A DNA stretch of 44,126 nucleotides from Lachnospiraceae bacterium (GTDB taxonomy: Bacteria > Bacillota > Clostridia > Lachnospirales > Lachnospiraceae): NCBI GenBank assembly GCA_014804785.1, contig JAAUZD010000015.1:35523-79648 (forward strand), given 5' to 3'. Below the pieces are notes generated by a model. That model was not told the origin of the DNA, ran no database searches, and was given only the letters and a program-made list of their open reading frames with translations. The position numbers were made by a program, and so were the translations under genes. Of this stretch, positions 16,316-25,590 are shown piece after piece (positions within the stretch are counted from its first letter, which is position 1; every line of letters begins with the position of its first letter).

Positions 16316-17425
16316 TCAAACTTTTACAAAATGACTCCCCGCCACCTGTTTTGCCCTTCCCTCCATACAAAGTCCAATCAGTTCTGCCAATAGAGCGGGC
16401 ATTTCGACTGATATACCCGCATTTCTCATTTCTTTTAGTATTTCATCCGCCGGCTTGGGATAAAAATCCAGGAATCCCAAGCATTCCGCAATGTTCTCGG
16501 TATCCTTCTTTTTCCTGTCACTGCTTTTCCTGCTCGTATTTCCCTGCCGATTCGTAAGAACCACCAATTCTGCCAGAATGTCCTCCGGTGCCAGTGCAAT
16601 ACCAGCTCCCTGTCTTATTAAAAGGTTGCATCCATCACTGAGACGGTCTGTAAGCCGCCCCGGCACAGCATAAACATTCTTTCCCTGTTCAAGCGCCATA
16701 TCCACGGTAATCCATGTACCGCTCTTCGCCCTTGCCTCCACTACCAGAATCACATCTGACAGCCCCGCCACGATACGATTCCTCTCCGGAAACTGTGTTT
16801 TCTGTGGGGAGGTCCCCGGCGGAAAGACGGACAGAATTCCCCCTCCTGTACTCTGGATATCCTGATACAACTTCTTATTTGAAGCAGGATAACAAACATC
16901 CACACCGCTGCCAAGCACAGCGTAGGTTCTGCCTTTTTTATCAACTGCTGCCCGCTGGCTGATTCCATCAATTCCCCGCGCCATCCCGCTTACCACAGCT
17001 ACCCCCGCATCCGCCATTTTTCCGGCAAAAGCCTCTGCCATGTATCTCCCATATTCGGAGCATTCCCTTGCCCCTATAATCGCTATGGAAGGGCACTCTT
17101 CCTCCGGCATGTTTCCCATACAGTACAGCGCATAGGGCGGATGTGTCAGCTTCTTAAGCCTCATGGGATATTCCTCATCTTCCAGCGAATAAAACCGGAT
17201 TCCTCTTTGCCGTAATTTTGCATATTGCTTCTCAATCTCCCATGACTTTGAAAATTCCTCTATGCTTTCTGACGCATTTTTTCTCAGCATCTGCTTTGGC
17301 AGGTGATTCCTTGCACGGTAAACATCCTTTGCACTTCCAAATTCCTTCAGCAGTTTCTCTATCGTTCTATCCCCTATCCCCGGCAGGTTGTGCATCCAGT
17401 ACCGATATGCTTTTTCATCCTCCAC
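16316..17425 (-). CDS. dprA: DNA processing protein DprA (Smf)
   Basis: DprA loads RecA onto incoming single-stranded DNA during natural transformation. The 369 residues show an N-terminal helix-hairpin-helix-like segment (LPGIGDRTIEKLLKEFGSA, about 14-32) and the Rossmann core at about 110-300. Its motifs are GARECSEYGRYMAEAFA, VVSGMARGIDGISQRAA, AVLGSGVDVCYP and FPERNRIVAGLSD. A C-terminal winged domain follows at about 305-369. The start is GTG with GGGAGG 7 nt upstream, five bases after the comM stop, so the two are probably co-transcribed. Confidence 0.95.
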   Translation of the reverse strand: MEDEKAYRYWMHNLPGIGDRTIEKLLKEFGSAKDVYRARNHLPKQMLRKNASESIEEFSKSWEIEKQYAKLRQRGIRFYSLEDEEYPMRLKKLTHPPYALYCMGNMPEEECPSIAIIGARECSEYGRYMAEAFAGKMADAGVAVVSGMARGIDGISQRAAVDKKGRTYAVLGSGVDVCYPASNKKLYQDIQSTGGGILSVFPPGTSPQKTQFPERNRIVAGLSDVILVVEARAKSGTWITVDMALEQGKNVYAVPGRLTDRLSDGCNLLIRQGAGIALAPEDILAELVVLTNRQGNTSRKSSDRKKKDTENIAECLGFLDFYPKPADEILKEMRNAGISVEMPALLAELIGLCMEGRAKQVAGSHFVKV

Positions 17426-17429
17426 CAGT

Positions 17430-18986
17430 TCACCTCCCTATCCTATTTCCCGTCTGATAACACACTGCCTCCATAAGATGTTCTTTCAAAATCTGCTCGC
17501 TTTGTTCAAGATCCGCTATGGTTCTGGCAACCTTTAAAAGCTTATGATAGGCTCTTGCACTCAGTTCAAGCGTCCCAAACAGCTTCTCGATTGTACCCAT
17601 CTCCTCTTTCTCCAGATGACAGTATTTTTCTAGATCTCCGACGGCAAGCTCCGAATTAAACCGATAGCGGCTTTCCCGATAGCGCATTTCCTGCCTTTTT
17701 CTCGCCATCATCACCTTTTTCCGCATGCTTTCACTGCTTTCTCCTCTTTGTGCTGACTGCAGCTGACTGATTTCCACCTTGTGCGCTTCAACGCAAAGAT
17801 CGATTCTATCCAGTATCGGTCCCGATATATGACTTAAATAATGATGTACCTCAAAGGGCGTGCAGCGGCATTTATTCATATCCGGATAATACCCGCAGGG
17901 ACAGGGATTCATAGCGCCCACCAGCATTACATCTGCGGGATAGGTAAAGGAACCTCCTGTACGAGCGATCTGTATTTCCCGGTCTTCCAGAGGCTGACGC
18001 AGTAAATCCAAGGTCTGCCTTTTAAACTCTGGCAGTTCATCCAAAAAAAGGACACCTCTATGCGCCAGGCTGACAATGCCCGGCTTTGGAATTTTACCGC
18101 CGCCGGAAAGCGCCTGGGGCGAAATTGTATGATGAGGACTTAAAAAGGGTCTTCTGGTGAGCAGACCGCTGCCGGCAGGAAGGTTCCCTGAAATGCTGTA
18201 AATAGAGGAAATTTCAAGGCTCTCCTCCAAAGACAATGGCGGCAGAATGGTTGGTATACGCTTGGCTATCATGGTTTTCCCTGATCCCGGAGGACCCATA
18301 ATCAACATATGATGAAACCCGGCTGCTGCTATCAGCGCCGCCCGCTTCACACCCTCCTGACCGACAATTTCCGAAAAATCTCCTCTGTGTTTTTTTTCGA
18401 TATCATCCCCATCATCACAAAACATCGCCTCCTGAAAGATTTCTTCTGTCGGCAGCATGGCTTCTCGTTCCTTTTCCGGGCATTTTAAATAATCTATTAC
18501 CTGACGGAGATCCGAAATTCCTACCGCCTTCATGCCTGCAGCCGCTGCTGCTTCCTTCACGTTTTCCTTCGGGACAAGGCATCTTTTTATCCCCTCACGC
18601 ACTGCGCCTAATGCCACTGGGAGAACGCCTCTTACAGGCTTCACCTCCCCGTCTAACCCCAACTCACCTAGTATAAGCAGATTGTCCGCACAGTCACTGG
18701 GAAGCTTTTCCATTGCAATAAGAACTCCCACCGCAATAGACAAATCAAACCCGGCTCCTTCCTTCCTTAAATCCGCTGGAGACAGATTGACGGAGATATG
18801 CATAGGCGGTATGGTGATACCGGTATTCTTTAAGGCAATCCTTACCCTTTCCCCTGACTCCTTTACTTCTCCTCCGAGACTCCCCACCATGACAAAGCAA
18901 GGCAGTCCTGATGACAGATCCACCTCCACGTGTACCAGATGACTCTCGATACCATAAATCGTCCCTGATAAAATCGTACTGAACAA
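17430..18986 (-). CDS. comM: YifB/ComM family Mg-chelatase-like AAA+ ATPase
   Basis: ComM-type hexameric helicases promote branch migration during integration of transformed DNA. The 518 residues comprise an N-terminal Lon-protease-like (ChlI) domain with LRKEGAGFDLSIAVGVLIAM at about 74-95, an AAA+ core with Walker A MGPPGSGKTMIAKRIP at about 228-243, LFLDELPEFKRQTLDLLRQP around Walker B, NPCPCGYYPD, and a C-terminal Mg-chelatase domain (about 410-510). The start is TTG with AAAGGGGG about 8 nt upstream. Pairing with dprA is frequent in Firmicutes and fits a DNA uptake role. Confidence 0.94.
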   Translation of the reverse strand: MFSTILSGTIYGIESHLVHVEVDLSSGLPCFVMVGSLGGEVKESGERVRIALKNTGITIPPMHISVNLSPADLRKEGAGFDLSIAVGVLIAMEKLPSDCADNLLILGELGLDGEVKPVRGVLPVALGAVREGIKRCLVPKENVKEAAAAAGMKAVGISDLRQVIDYLKCPEKEREAMLPTEEIFQEAMFCDDGDDIEKKHRGDFSEIVGQEGVKRAALIAAAGFHHMLIMGPPGSGKTMIAKRIPTILPPLSLEESLEISSIYSISGNLPAGSGLLTRRPFLSPHHTISPQALSGGGKIPKPGIVSLAHRGVLFLDELPEFKRQTLDLLRQPLEDREIQIARTGGSFTYPADVMLVGAMNPCPCGYYPDMNKCRCTPFEVHHYLSHISGPILDRIDLCVEAHKVEISQLQSAQRGESSESMRKKVMMARKRQEMRYRESRYRFNSELAVGDLEKYCHLEKEEMGTIEKLFGTLELSARAYHKLLKVARTIADLEQSEQILKEHLMEAVCYQTGNRIGR

Positions 18987-19102
18987 AAAATGCCCCCTTT
19001 CCTCTTTCAGACCTAATATTCCCTCAGGTCAAGGTAACAAATATAAAATTGAACTTGGAAAAATTAAAATAATGAACTCAAATAAGAATGATAAAATCAG
19101 AC

Positions 19103-19139
19103 AAAAAAAGTAGATCTATCTTTAAGATACATCTACTTT
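19103..19139 (-). terminator. Intrinsic terminator of pilT
   Basis: AAAGTAGAT (19107-19115) pairs with ATCTACTTT (19131-19139). The loop itself carries a smaller TATCTT/AAGATA stem, and a run of seven T residues follows on the minus strand. It lies 60 bp after the pilT stop. The rest of the 212-bp gap to comM (18987-19198) is AT-rich and holds no clear promoter that I can defend. Confidence 0.85.
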
Positions 19140-19198
19140 ACTAGATTTTTAACTGAAAAGCAATTAAATTTTTATAAAAAAACAGGATATGTTCTTGC

Positions 19199-20254
19199 TT
19201 AAAACAATTTGTTCTGCATTACATCCGAATCCTGGGCGAACTGAACTGCCATTTCCTTGCTGATCCGTCCTTCCGCATAGAGCTGCGCTATGGTTTCATC
19301 CATTGTAATCATCCCCAGCTTACGATTAGTCTGCATCACTGTCTTTAATTGATGAGATTTGCCTTCCCTAATCAGATTGCGCGCCGCCTGATTTGCATGG
19401 AGCACCTCAAATGCTGCTATCCGCCCATTCTCGTCTTTCCGCGGTATCAATTGCTGGGAAACCACCGCTTCAAGAACATTGGCAAACTGTACTCTTATCT
19501 GCTGCTGCTGGTGGGATGGGAAAACATCAATGACACGATCCACCGTACTTGCTGCCCCTAATGTATGCAGCGTGGATAAGACCAGATGACCTGTTTCCGC
19601 CGCCGTGATTGCCACACTGATGGTTTCAAAATCACGCATTTCACCTACCATGATTACATCCGGATCTTCCCGCAGCGCCACCCGCAGCGCATTGGCATAA
19701 GTCTGTGTATCGAGACCGATTTCCCTTTGATTGACCATGGAAAGCTTATGCTGGTGAAGATACTCGATTGGATCCTCAAGGGTAATAACATGGCACTCCC
19801 GATTATTATTTATCTTATCAATAATCGCCGCAAGCGTCGTTGATTTACCGCTGCCGGTAGGTCCTGTCACCAATACAAGTCCTCTTTTTTTCTCGTATAA
19901 GTTAATAACGGAATCAGGAACACCAAGTTCCTCCGGCGACGGCACATGGGTACCCACAAGCCGGAGGGCTATCGCCACTGATCCCCTTTGCTTATAGGCA
20001 TTCACACGGTACCTGCCCATATTCGGTATGGAAAAGGACATATCATATTCGCCACGTTCATCAAAGCGCCGCCTTTGTTCCTCATTCATAATCTCCAGCA
20101 GCATCTGCTGGGTATCGTTTGGCATAAGTCTGTCAAAATCCATAGTGATCAAATTGCCATTGACCCGCATCTTAGGCGGTATTCCCACTGTGACGTGTAC
20201 GTCAGAAGCACCTGCCGTTTTCGCGATTCGCAGCATTTCTTCTATTGTAGGCAT
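19199..20254 (-). CDS. pilT: PilT-type twitching/retraction ATPase
   Basis: A hexameric secretion ATPase that in type IV pilus systems drives pilus retraction. From the ATG at 20254 (GAGG 9 nt upstream) it is 351 residues. Motifs are the N-terminal PAS-like domain (ASDVHVTVGIPPKMRVNG), Walker A TGPTGSGKSTTLAAIID (about 125-140), the Asp box ITLEDPIEYLH, Walker B LREDPDVIMVGEMRD, the His box HLVLSTLHTLGAASTVDR, and the PilT C-terminal AARNLIREGKSHQLKTVMQT. No pilus assembly genes (pilB, pilC, pilM) are nearby, so the partner system must be elsewhere or absent. An ATG ten codons upstream lacks a good site. Confidence 0.92.
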   Translation of the reverse strand: MPTIEEMLRIAKTAGASDVHVTVGIPPKMRVNGNLITMDFDRLMPNDTQQMLLEIMNEEQRRRFDERGEYDMSFSIPNMGRYRVNAYKQRGSVAIALRLVGTHVPSPEELGVPDSVINLYEKKRGLVLVTGPTGSGKSTTLAAIIDKINNNRECHVITLEDPIEYLHQHKLSMVNQREIGLDTQTYANALRVALREDPDVIMVGEMRDFETISVAITAAETGHLVLSTLHTLGAASTVDRVIDVFPSHQQQQIRVQFANVLEAVVSQQLIPRKDENGRIAAFEVLHANQAARNLIREGKSHQLKTVMQTNRKLGMITMDETIAQLYAEGRISKEMAVQFAQDSDVMQNKLF

Positions 20255-20335
20255 CTTAAAAACCTCATCTTTCTTCTTTGGCATCTGTTGTATTTGCCTG
20301 CCAAAAGCATATTACCTAAGCATTTCCCTGCTTCC

Positions 20336-20968
20336 TTAAGCCGTAAAGCCTTCCCGCAGTTTCAGCAATGCTTTCTTTTCTATTCGTGAAACATAACTTC
20401 TGGAAATATGAAGAAGTTCTCCGATTTCCCGCTGCGTCACTTCTTTTCCAGTCAAGAGCCCATATCGCAGATAAATAATTTCCCGCTCTCTGTCGTTCAG
20501 CACTTCATCCAGCAGTTTAACCAGTTTTCTGGTATTTTCGTATAATTCCATCTGTTCTGTAATATCTTCCTGTTCATGCTCTATGATATCCAGCAGATTA
20601 ATTTCATTCCCTTCCTTGTCTGTGCCAATCGGCTCAAATAAAGATACTTCTCCTCTGCTCTTTTTCTTAGACCGAAGCAGCATCAACAGTTCATTGTCAA
20701 TGCATCTGGAAGCATAAGTACTAAGTTTTCCTTTACCTGCATCGAAAGAAGAAATTGCCTTGATAAGTCCAATCGTTCCAATGGATATCAAATCTTCCAT
20801 ATCTTCATCAACATTTTGATATTTTTTGGCAATGTGGGCTACCAGGCGAAGATTCCGTTCAATCAGGATTTCTCTTGCCGCAGCAGCTTCGTCGCTGTTT
20901 CCCTTCTGTAGCGCCTGTATATAATGGGCTTCCTCCGCTGCTGTTAAAGGTTTCTGAAAGGTTTTCAA
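20336..20968 (-). CDS. sigK: Late mother-cell sporulation sigma factor SigK, uninterrupted
   Basis: SigK directs late mother-cell transcription (coat, cortex, spore release). The 210 residues match it closely: region 2 ERNLRLVAHIAKKYQNVDED, DLISIGTIGLIKAISSFDAG, and STYASRCIDNELLMLLRSKK; the linker PIGTDKEGNEINLLDIIE; and region 4 VTQREIGELLHISRSYVSRI. The N-terminus begins just before QKPLTAAEEAHYIQ, so the roughly 20-residue inhibitory pro-sequence of Bacillus SigK is missing and there is no skin-type insertion. The start appears to be TTG with a GGGGG-type site. SigE is related, but the linker sequence favours SigK. Confidence 0.9.
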   Translation of the reverse strand: MKTFQKPLTAAEEAHYIQALQKGNSDEAAAAREILIERNLRLVAHIAKKYQNVDEDMEDLISIGTIGLIKAISSFDAGKGKLSTYASRCIDNELLMLLRSKKKSRGEVSLFEPIGTDKEGNEINLLDIIEHEQEDITEQMELYENTRKLVKLLDEVLNDREREIIYLRYGLLTGKEVTQREIGELLHISRSYVSRIEKKALLKLREGFTA

Positions 20969-20993
20969 AAGGCGCCCCCAAAGTCTTTTTTAT

Positions 20994-21002
20994 TATTCTA
21001 TG
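20994..21002 (-). promoter_or_regulatory. Possible SigE/SigK-type -10 element before sigK
   Basis: CATAGAATA on the minus strand fits the SigK -10 pattern CATAnnnTA and differs at one position from the SigE -10 CATACAAT. An AC dinucleotide lies about 17 bp upstream. Known sigK genes are transcribed by SigE and then SigK, so this is plausible, but the match is short. Confidence 0.4.
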
Positions 21003-21038
21003 ACCTCAAAAGCGCTGTAGTGCCTTTCCAACAAACTT

Positions 21039-21067
21039 ATTATACAAATTTGCACATCAAAAAGCAA
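21039..21067 (-). promoter_or_regulatory. Possible sigma-A-type promoter before sigK
   Basis: TTGCTT (21062-21067) and TATAAT (21039-21044) with a 17-bp spacer on the minus strand in the hemW-sigK gap. A vegetative promoter for a sporulation sigma factor would be unusual, so this may be a chance AT-rich match. Confidence 0.35.
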
Positions 21068-21079
21068 TCCCGTATTACT

Positions 21080-22291
21080 TCATGAGATGAGGAACTGCGC
21101 CATCACCACGTTGCTCACATCAATACCACGCCGTGTAAGCGCAATCCTAATATCCCCTGTTTCCGGCTCCCTTCTTCTTTCGAGCAGACCCTTTTGGCAA
21201 AAGTCTTCGACAATTCCCGGATACACATGATCAATCGTGGCTCCGAAAGTATGGAAAAACTCCGAATAGCTTATTCCTTTTATCATACGAAGCCCCAGGA
21301 ACATGAACTCTTCCATCTGCTCCTGCCTCGAAAGCGTCTGCCTCGCTTCTTTTATTCTTTCATCCTTTGTAAGAGCTTCTTCTTTCTTTTGTACGCTTTC
21401 TTTTTCTTGTAAATAGTAATTACAATAACGAGTGATATTATTTGTATTCTGGAATCTTTCATTATCTATCATTGAAGCAGCTCCGATCCCAAAACCCACA
21501 TAATTTCCCCTTTCCCAGTAACGCCTATTATGAACACATTCATATCCAGGAAAGGCATAATTTGAAATTTCATACTGTCGATACCCCAGATTCGTTAAGA
21601 AATCACCTGTAATTTTATACATTTCCCTTTCACAATCCTCATCCGGAAGTACAGGCGTATCTTCATAAAAAGGTGTCCCCTCCTCAATCATAAGGCTGTA
21701 CGAGGAAATATGGACAGGCATGGGCTGCAGGTTGGTCACCACTCTTAATGTATCTGTATAGCTCTCCAGGGTCTGTCCCGGAATTGCAGACATCAAGTCG
21801 ATATTTATATTATTAAATCCTGTTTTAATCGCGAGCGCATAGGTGTCAAAAAAATCTTTGCTGGTATGAATTCTCCCAAGCACTTTCAACTCACTGTCAT
21901 CTGCTGATTGAAGACCAATGCTGAGCCTGTTCACCCCGCTCTTTTTCCAGGATGAAAGCTTTTCCAACGTGACCGTTCCGGGATTGACTTCCATGGAAAT
22001 CTCACATGCTTCATCCACATCAAAGCAATCATATACTGTATCCAGTATCTCTTCAATGCTTTCAGCCGGAAGAAGAGAAGGAGTGCCTCCCCCCAGAAAT
22101 ACCGACTTTACAATATCACCTGCATAATTGCTGCTTTCTCCTCTGATTTCTCTTATGAGAGCGGCTACATAGCGCTCCATTTCCTCTAGGTCTGCCGGTG
22201 CTGAGAGGAAATCACAATACAGGCATTTCCGGACGCAAAAGGGAATATGAATATAAATACCAAGGGTCTTTTGGGTGCTTTTTTCCATCAT
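21080..22291 (-). CDS. hemW: Radical SAM heme chaperone HemW (formerly HemN-like)
   Basis: HemW binds heme and inserts it into respiratory proteins; it is not the coproporphyrinogen oxidase. The 403 residues start with IYIHIPFCVRKCLYCDF, containing the radical-SAM CxxxCxxC cluster at about residues 19-27, followed by FLGGGTPSLL and ISMEVNPGTV. A C-terminal HemN-like domain is at about 310-400. The sequence lacks the N-terminal extension of true HemN. It starts 9 bp after the lepA stop, as in Bacillus, so the pair is probably one operon. Confidence 0.93.
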   Translation of the reverse strand: MMEKSTQKTLGIYIHIPFCVRKCLYCDFLSAPADLEEMERYVAALIREIRGESSNYAGDIVKSVFLGGGTPSLLPAESIEEILDTVYDCFDVDEACEISMEVNPGTVTLEKLSSWKKSGVNRLSIGLQSADDSELKVLGRIHTSKDFFDTYALAIKTGFNNINIDLMSAIPGQTLESYTDTLRVVTNLQPMPVHISSYSLMIEEGTPFYEDTPVLPDEDCEREMYKITGDFLTNLGYRQYEISNYAFPGYECVHNRRYWERGNYVGFGIGAASMIDNERFQNTNNITRYCNYYLQEKESVQKKEEALTKDERIKEARQTLSRQEQMEEFMFLGLRMIKGISYSEFFHTFGATIDHVYPGIVEDFCQKGLLERRREPETGDIRIALTRRGIDVSNVVMAQFLIS

Positions 22292-22300
22292 AATGCCGCT

Positions 22301-24115
22301 CTACTTATCATCCAGCTTCAGTACGCTCATAAATGCTTTCTGCGGAATTTCCACGCTGCCAATCTGGCGCATGCGCTTCTTTCCCTCTTTCTGCTTTTCC
22401 AACAACTTCTTTTTACGGGTGATATCACCGCCGTAACATTTGGCAAGTACGTCCTTTCGCATGGCCTTGACAGTCTCTCTGGCAATGACTTTTCCACCGA
22501 TTGCCGCCTGTATAGGAATTTCGAACAAATGTCTTGGTATTTCGTCCTTCAGCTTTTCACACATTTTCCTGCCTCTTTCATAGGCACTGTTTTTATGAAC
22601 GATAAAAGAGAGAGCGTCCACCTCTTCTTTGTTGATCAATATATCCAGTTTGACAAGCTCTGACTGCTCATATCCCTTTAATTCATAATCAAAAGATGCA
22701 TATCCTCTGGAACGGGACTTTAGTGCATCAAAGAAATCATAGATAATTTCATTCAAAGGAAGTTCGTATTTCAGCAATGCTCTGGTTTCTTCCATATATT
22801 CCATGCCAAGATATCTGCCCCGCCGCTCCTGGCAAAGTTCCATAATGGAACCAATGAACTCTGTTGTGACCATGATTTCTGCTGACACCACCGGTTCCTC
22901 CATAAACTCTATTTCTGAAGGATCCGGCAGATTGGAGGGATTTGTAAGTTCTATCACATCGCCGTCTGTTTTATGCACTTTATAAATAACACCTGGTGCG
23001 GTTGTCACCAGATCCAGATTATACTCCCTCTCCAGACGCTCCTGAATGATTTCCAGATGTAATAATCCCAAAAAGCCGCATCGGAATCCAAATCCAAGGG
23101 CTATGGAGGTTTCCGGCTCATAGCGCAGGGATGCATCATTTAACTGCAGCTTTTCAAGTGCATCTCTTAGATCGGGATATTTTGCCCCATCCGCCGGATA
23201 TACCCCGCAATATACCATGGAATTTACTTTTTTATAGCCGGGCAGCGGCTCCGCACAGGGATTTTTGCCATCTGTGATGGTATCTCCCACAGCTGTATCC
23301 TTTACATTTTTTATGGAAGCAGTAATATAGCCCACCATACCTGCCGAAAGTTCCTCACAGGGAATGAACTGACCTGCTCCAAAATATCCAACCTCCACTA
23401 CATCCGCCGTGGCGCCGGTAGCCATCATCCGGATGCTTGTCCCTTTCGCTACCCTTCCTTCCATCACACGGCAGAAAACAATGACCCCTTTGTAAGAATC
23501 ATACAAAGAATCAAAAATCAGCGCTTTTAGCGGATTGTCCGGACTGCCTCCGGGCGCCGGAATCTTCTGCACGACCGCTTCCAGCACCTCGTCGATTCCA
23601 ATGCCATTTTTAGCGGAAATCAAAGGCGCATCCTGGGCTTCTATTCCAATCACATCCTCAATTTCATTCTTTACCCTGTCGGGTTCTGCACTGGGAAGAT
23701 CAATCTTGTTAATCACAGGAAATACTTCAAGATCGTGGTCAAGGGCAAGGTACACATTGGCAAGCGTCTGGGCTTCTATTCCCTGGGCAGCATCCACCAC
23801 CAGAATCGCACCGTCACAGGCTGCCAGACTTCTACTGACTTCGTAATTAAAATCCACATGTCCCGGCGTATCGATCAGATTCAGAATATACTCTTCTCCA
23901 TCCTTTGCCTTATAAATAGTGCGGACAGTCTGGGCCTTAATCGTAATGCCCCGCTCCCTTTCCAGCTCCATATTATCAAGAACCTGGGCCTGCATCTCCC
24001 TGCTGGTCAAAAGCCCTGTTTTCTCTATAATCCTATCCGCCAATGTGGACTTGCCATGATCAATATGTGCCACAATGCAGAAGTTTCTTATTTTACTTTG
24101 ATCTATGTTTGCCAT
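22301..24115 (-). CDS. lepA: Elongation factor 4 (LepA)
   Basis: A translational GTPase that acts on ribosomes, affecting initiation and back-translocation. From the ATG at 24115 (GGAGG at 5 nt) it is 604 residues. G motifs are visible: [14 protein letters not shown] (G1), [16 protein letters not shown] (G3), [11 protein letters not shown] (G4) and [11 protein letters not shown] (G5). The LepA-specific C-terminal domain ends [29 protein letters not shown]. The order gpr-spoIIP-lepA-hemW is conserved with Bacillus. Confidence 0.97.
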   Translation of the reverse strand: MANIDQSKIRNFCIVAHIDHGKSTLADRIIEKTGLLTSREMQAQVLDNMELERERGITIKAQTVRTIYKAKDGEEYILNLIDTPGHVDFNYEVSRSLAACDGAILVVDAAQGIEAQTLANVYLALDHDLEVFPVINKIDLPSAEPDRVKNEIEDVIGIEAQDAPLISAKNGIGIDEVLEAVVQKIPAPGGSPDNPLKALIFDSLYDSYKGVIVFCRVMEGRVAKGTSIRMMATGATADVVEVGYFGAGQFIPCEELSAGMVGYITASIKNVKDTAVGDTITDGKNPCAEPLPGYKKVNSMVYCGVYPADGAKYPDLRDALEKLQLNDASLRYEPETSIALGFGFRCGFLGLLHLEIIQERLEREYNLDLVTTAPGVIYKVHKTDGDVIELTNPSNLPDPSEIEFMEEPVVSAEIMVTTEFIGSIMELCQERRGRYLGMEYMEETRALLKYELPLNEIIYDFFDALKSRSRGYASFDYELKGYEQSELVKLDILINKEEVDALSFIVHKNSAYERGRKMCEKLKDEIPRHLFEIPIQAAIGGKVIARETVKAMRKDVLAKCYGGDITRKKKLLEKQKEGKKRMRQIGSVEIPQKAFMSVLKLDDK

Positions 24116-24171
24116 AGGTACCTCCATAAGTATCTGATATGCATTTTCATGCGCTTTTGTATTACATCATA

Positions 24172-25494
24172 TCACATCCCATCCCCTAAAACAATGGCAA
24201 TGATGTGTGCTAATGGGTCGCAGGCATTCATAATTTCCTCTACTGTATTGTTCTGGGCACCTAGTTCAATCAGCATGCACTTGGGCTTTAAATGCATATT
24301 GAACCGATACGCCTTAAGATATATTTTTCTTGCAATTCCCGGATAATACTCATTGGCTGCCACCTGCGCTTGAAATGAGAATGCCAGGTTTTCCTGTATG
24401 TAAGGATTCTCAAGATATGTGATGTCGCCGCTTTTACGGCTATAGCTTAAACCGTTAAAGAACATGAATCTTGCCGTAGGACGTCCCTGCAGGTCCATGA
24501 CCAGTTTCCTGTCTCCAGACACTGCATCCCGATGAAGATCGATCACCACCTCAATGGTAGGATTTTCTTCCAGAATCTGGGTAATGGCAGGCAATGATTC
24601 ATTGTAAGCATCATCTCTCACGCTGTCATATTCCCCTGTGTGATGAAGCACCTTGAACCCGTATTTATTCTGCAGAAGATCTGCCAGTTTTTCTCCAGCC
24701 CCCACAATGGTAGTGGAAGGATCCCCCGGCACTGAATCAATAAAGCTTTCTCTGGAATGCGTGTGATAAATTAAAATCTGAGGTCCGTCTGTCTCTTTGT
24801 CAACAGTTAAATCTTGATATAATAATTGATTCAGATTTGCATATTCTTCTTTCAGCATAGTGGAACTGTCCACCGCATAGAAGTTGGATACCAGTGCCTC
24901 ATAATCCCATTTTTCTGACCAGTCATATGTATAGGCAGGATAAGACGCCACTTCGAACTCTCCCTTAATAGCATTTTCTTCTTGGATTTCACTTTCTGCC
25001 TCCCAATCCAAATTTTCCTCTGCCTCGCCGCTGTGCAAGCTGTTTTCCCGTTCCATCTCTTCCAACATGGATTTTTCAATGTGCAGTGCATCATCCCCGT
25101 AATCTAAATGTTCTTCATCAATGTTTTTATAATCCTCATCCGTTCCCTCCTGCCGCCCTATCAGTTCTGCCATCAGAGAATCTTCCTGCTCTATTTCCGG
25201 TTCCTTTGTAAAAACTGCATAATCATAAAACAGGAACTGCCGTGCAATAAGCTGTTCCATAACCGGGAGCATTTCATCCTCTTTGCCCGTTTCCAGATAT
25301 CTGGGTATCTGAAAATATTCCCGTTCCATCTGATGATTTACGAATACTGTCATATGTTTCTGCCATCCGGGGGTGGTATCGCTGCCTGTCTCCGCATTTT
25401 TCAGAAAGCTGATCATACCGCATATACCGCATGCTGACAGCATCACCAATATCCCCCACTTTTTTACCACTGATTTCCATTTTTTAATTGTCAC
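24172..25494 (-). CDS. spoIIP: Stage II sporulation protein P (SpoIIP)
   Basis: SpoIIP is a membrane-anchored peptidoglycan amidase/endopeptidase that with SpoIID and SpoIIM drives engulfment. The product has about 440 residues, an N-terminal membrane anchor at about 13-32 (GILVMLSACGICGMISFL), and a Glu-rich low-complexity linker (about 100-175). The catalytic domain runs from about 240, with ILIYHTHSRESF, VVIDLHRDAVSGDR and MLIELGAQNNTVEE, whose His and Glu residues bind zinc in this family. I prefer the GTG at 25494, with GGGGTG 6 nt upstream, to the GTG three codons earlier. It follows gpr directly. Confidence 0.92.
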   Translation of the reverse strand: MTIKKWKSVVKKWGILVMLSACGICGMISFLKNAETGSDTTPGWQKHMTVFVNHQMEREYFQIPRYLETGKEDEMLPVMEQLIARQFLFYDYAVFTKEPEIEQEDSLMAELIGRQEGTDEDYKNIDEEHLDYGDDALHIEKSMLEEMERENSLHSGEAEENLDWEAESEIQEENAIKGEFEVASYPAYTYDWSEKWDYEALVSNFYAVDSSTMLKEEYANLNQLLYQDLTVDKETDGPQILIYHTHSRESFIDSVPGDPSTTIVGAGEKLADLLQNKYGFKVLHHTGEYDSVRDDAYNESLPAITQILEENPTIEVVIDLHRDAVSGDRKLVMDLQGRPTARFMFFNGLSYSRKSGDITYLENPYIQENLAFSFQAQVAANEYYPGIARKIYLKAYRFNMHLKPKCMLIELGAQNNTVEEIMNACDPLAHIIAIVLGDGM

Positions 25495-25558
25495 GGCAAG
25501 CACCCCACTATGGAAGTATATGCTTATCCATTCTCATTCATTCCCGCGGAAGAAAATC

Positions 25559-25590
25559 AGATGGACATGCCTGCTGCAAGATATCCATCT
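25559..25590 (-). terminator. Hairpin abutting the gpr stop, weak terminator
   Basis: On the minus strand AGATGGATAT pairs with CATGTCCATCT-type sequence (a 7-bp outer stem plus an inner pair, one mismatch), followed by GATTTTCTT. It begins at the gpr stop codon. The T-tract is poor, so it would give partial attenuation before spoIIP at most. Confidence 0.35.

Noticed and set aside
21080-22291. Annotation as coproporphyrinogen III oxidase HemN
   Set aside because: The N-terminal extension of true HemN is absent and the position after lepA is that of HemW.
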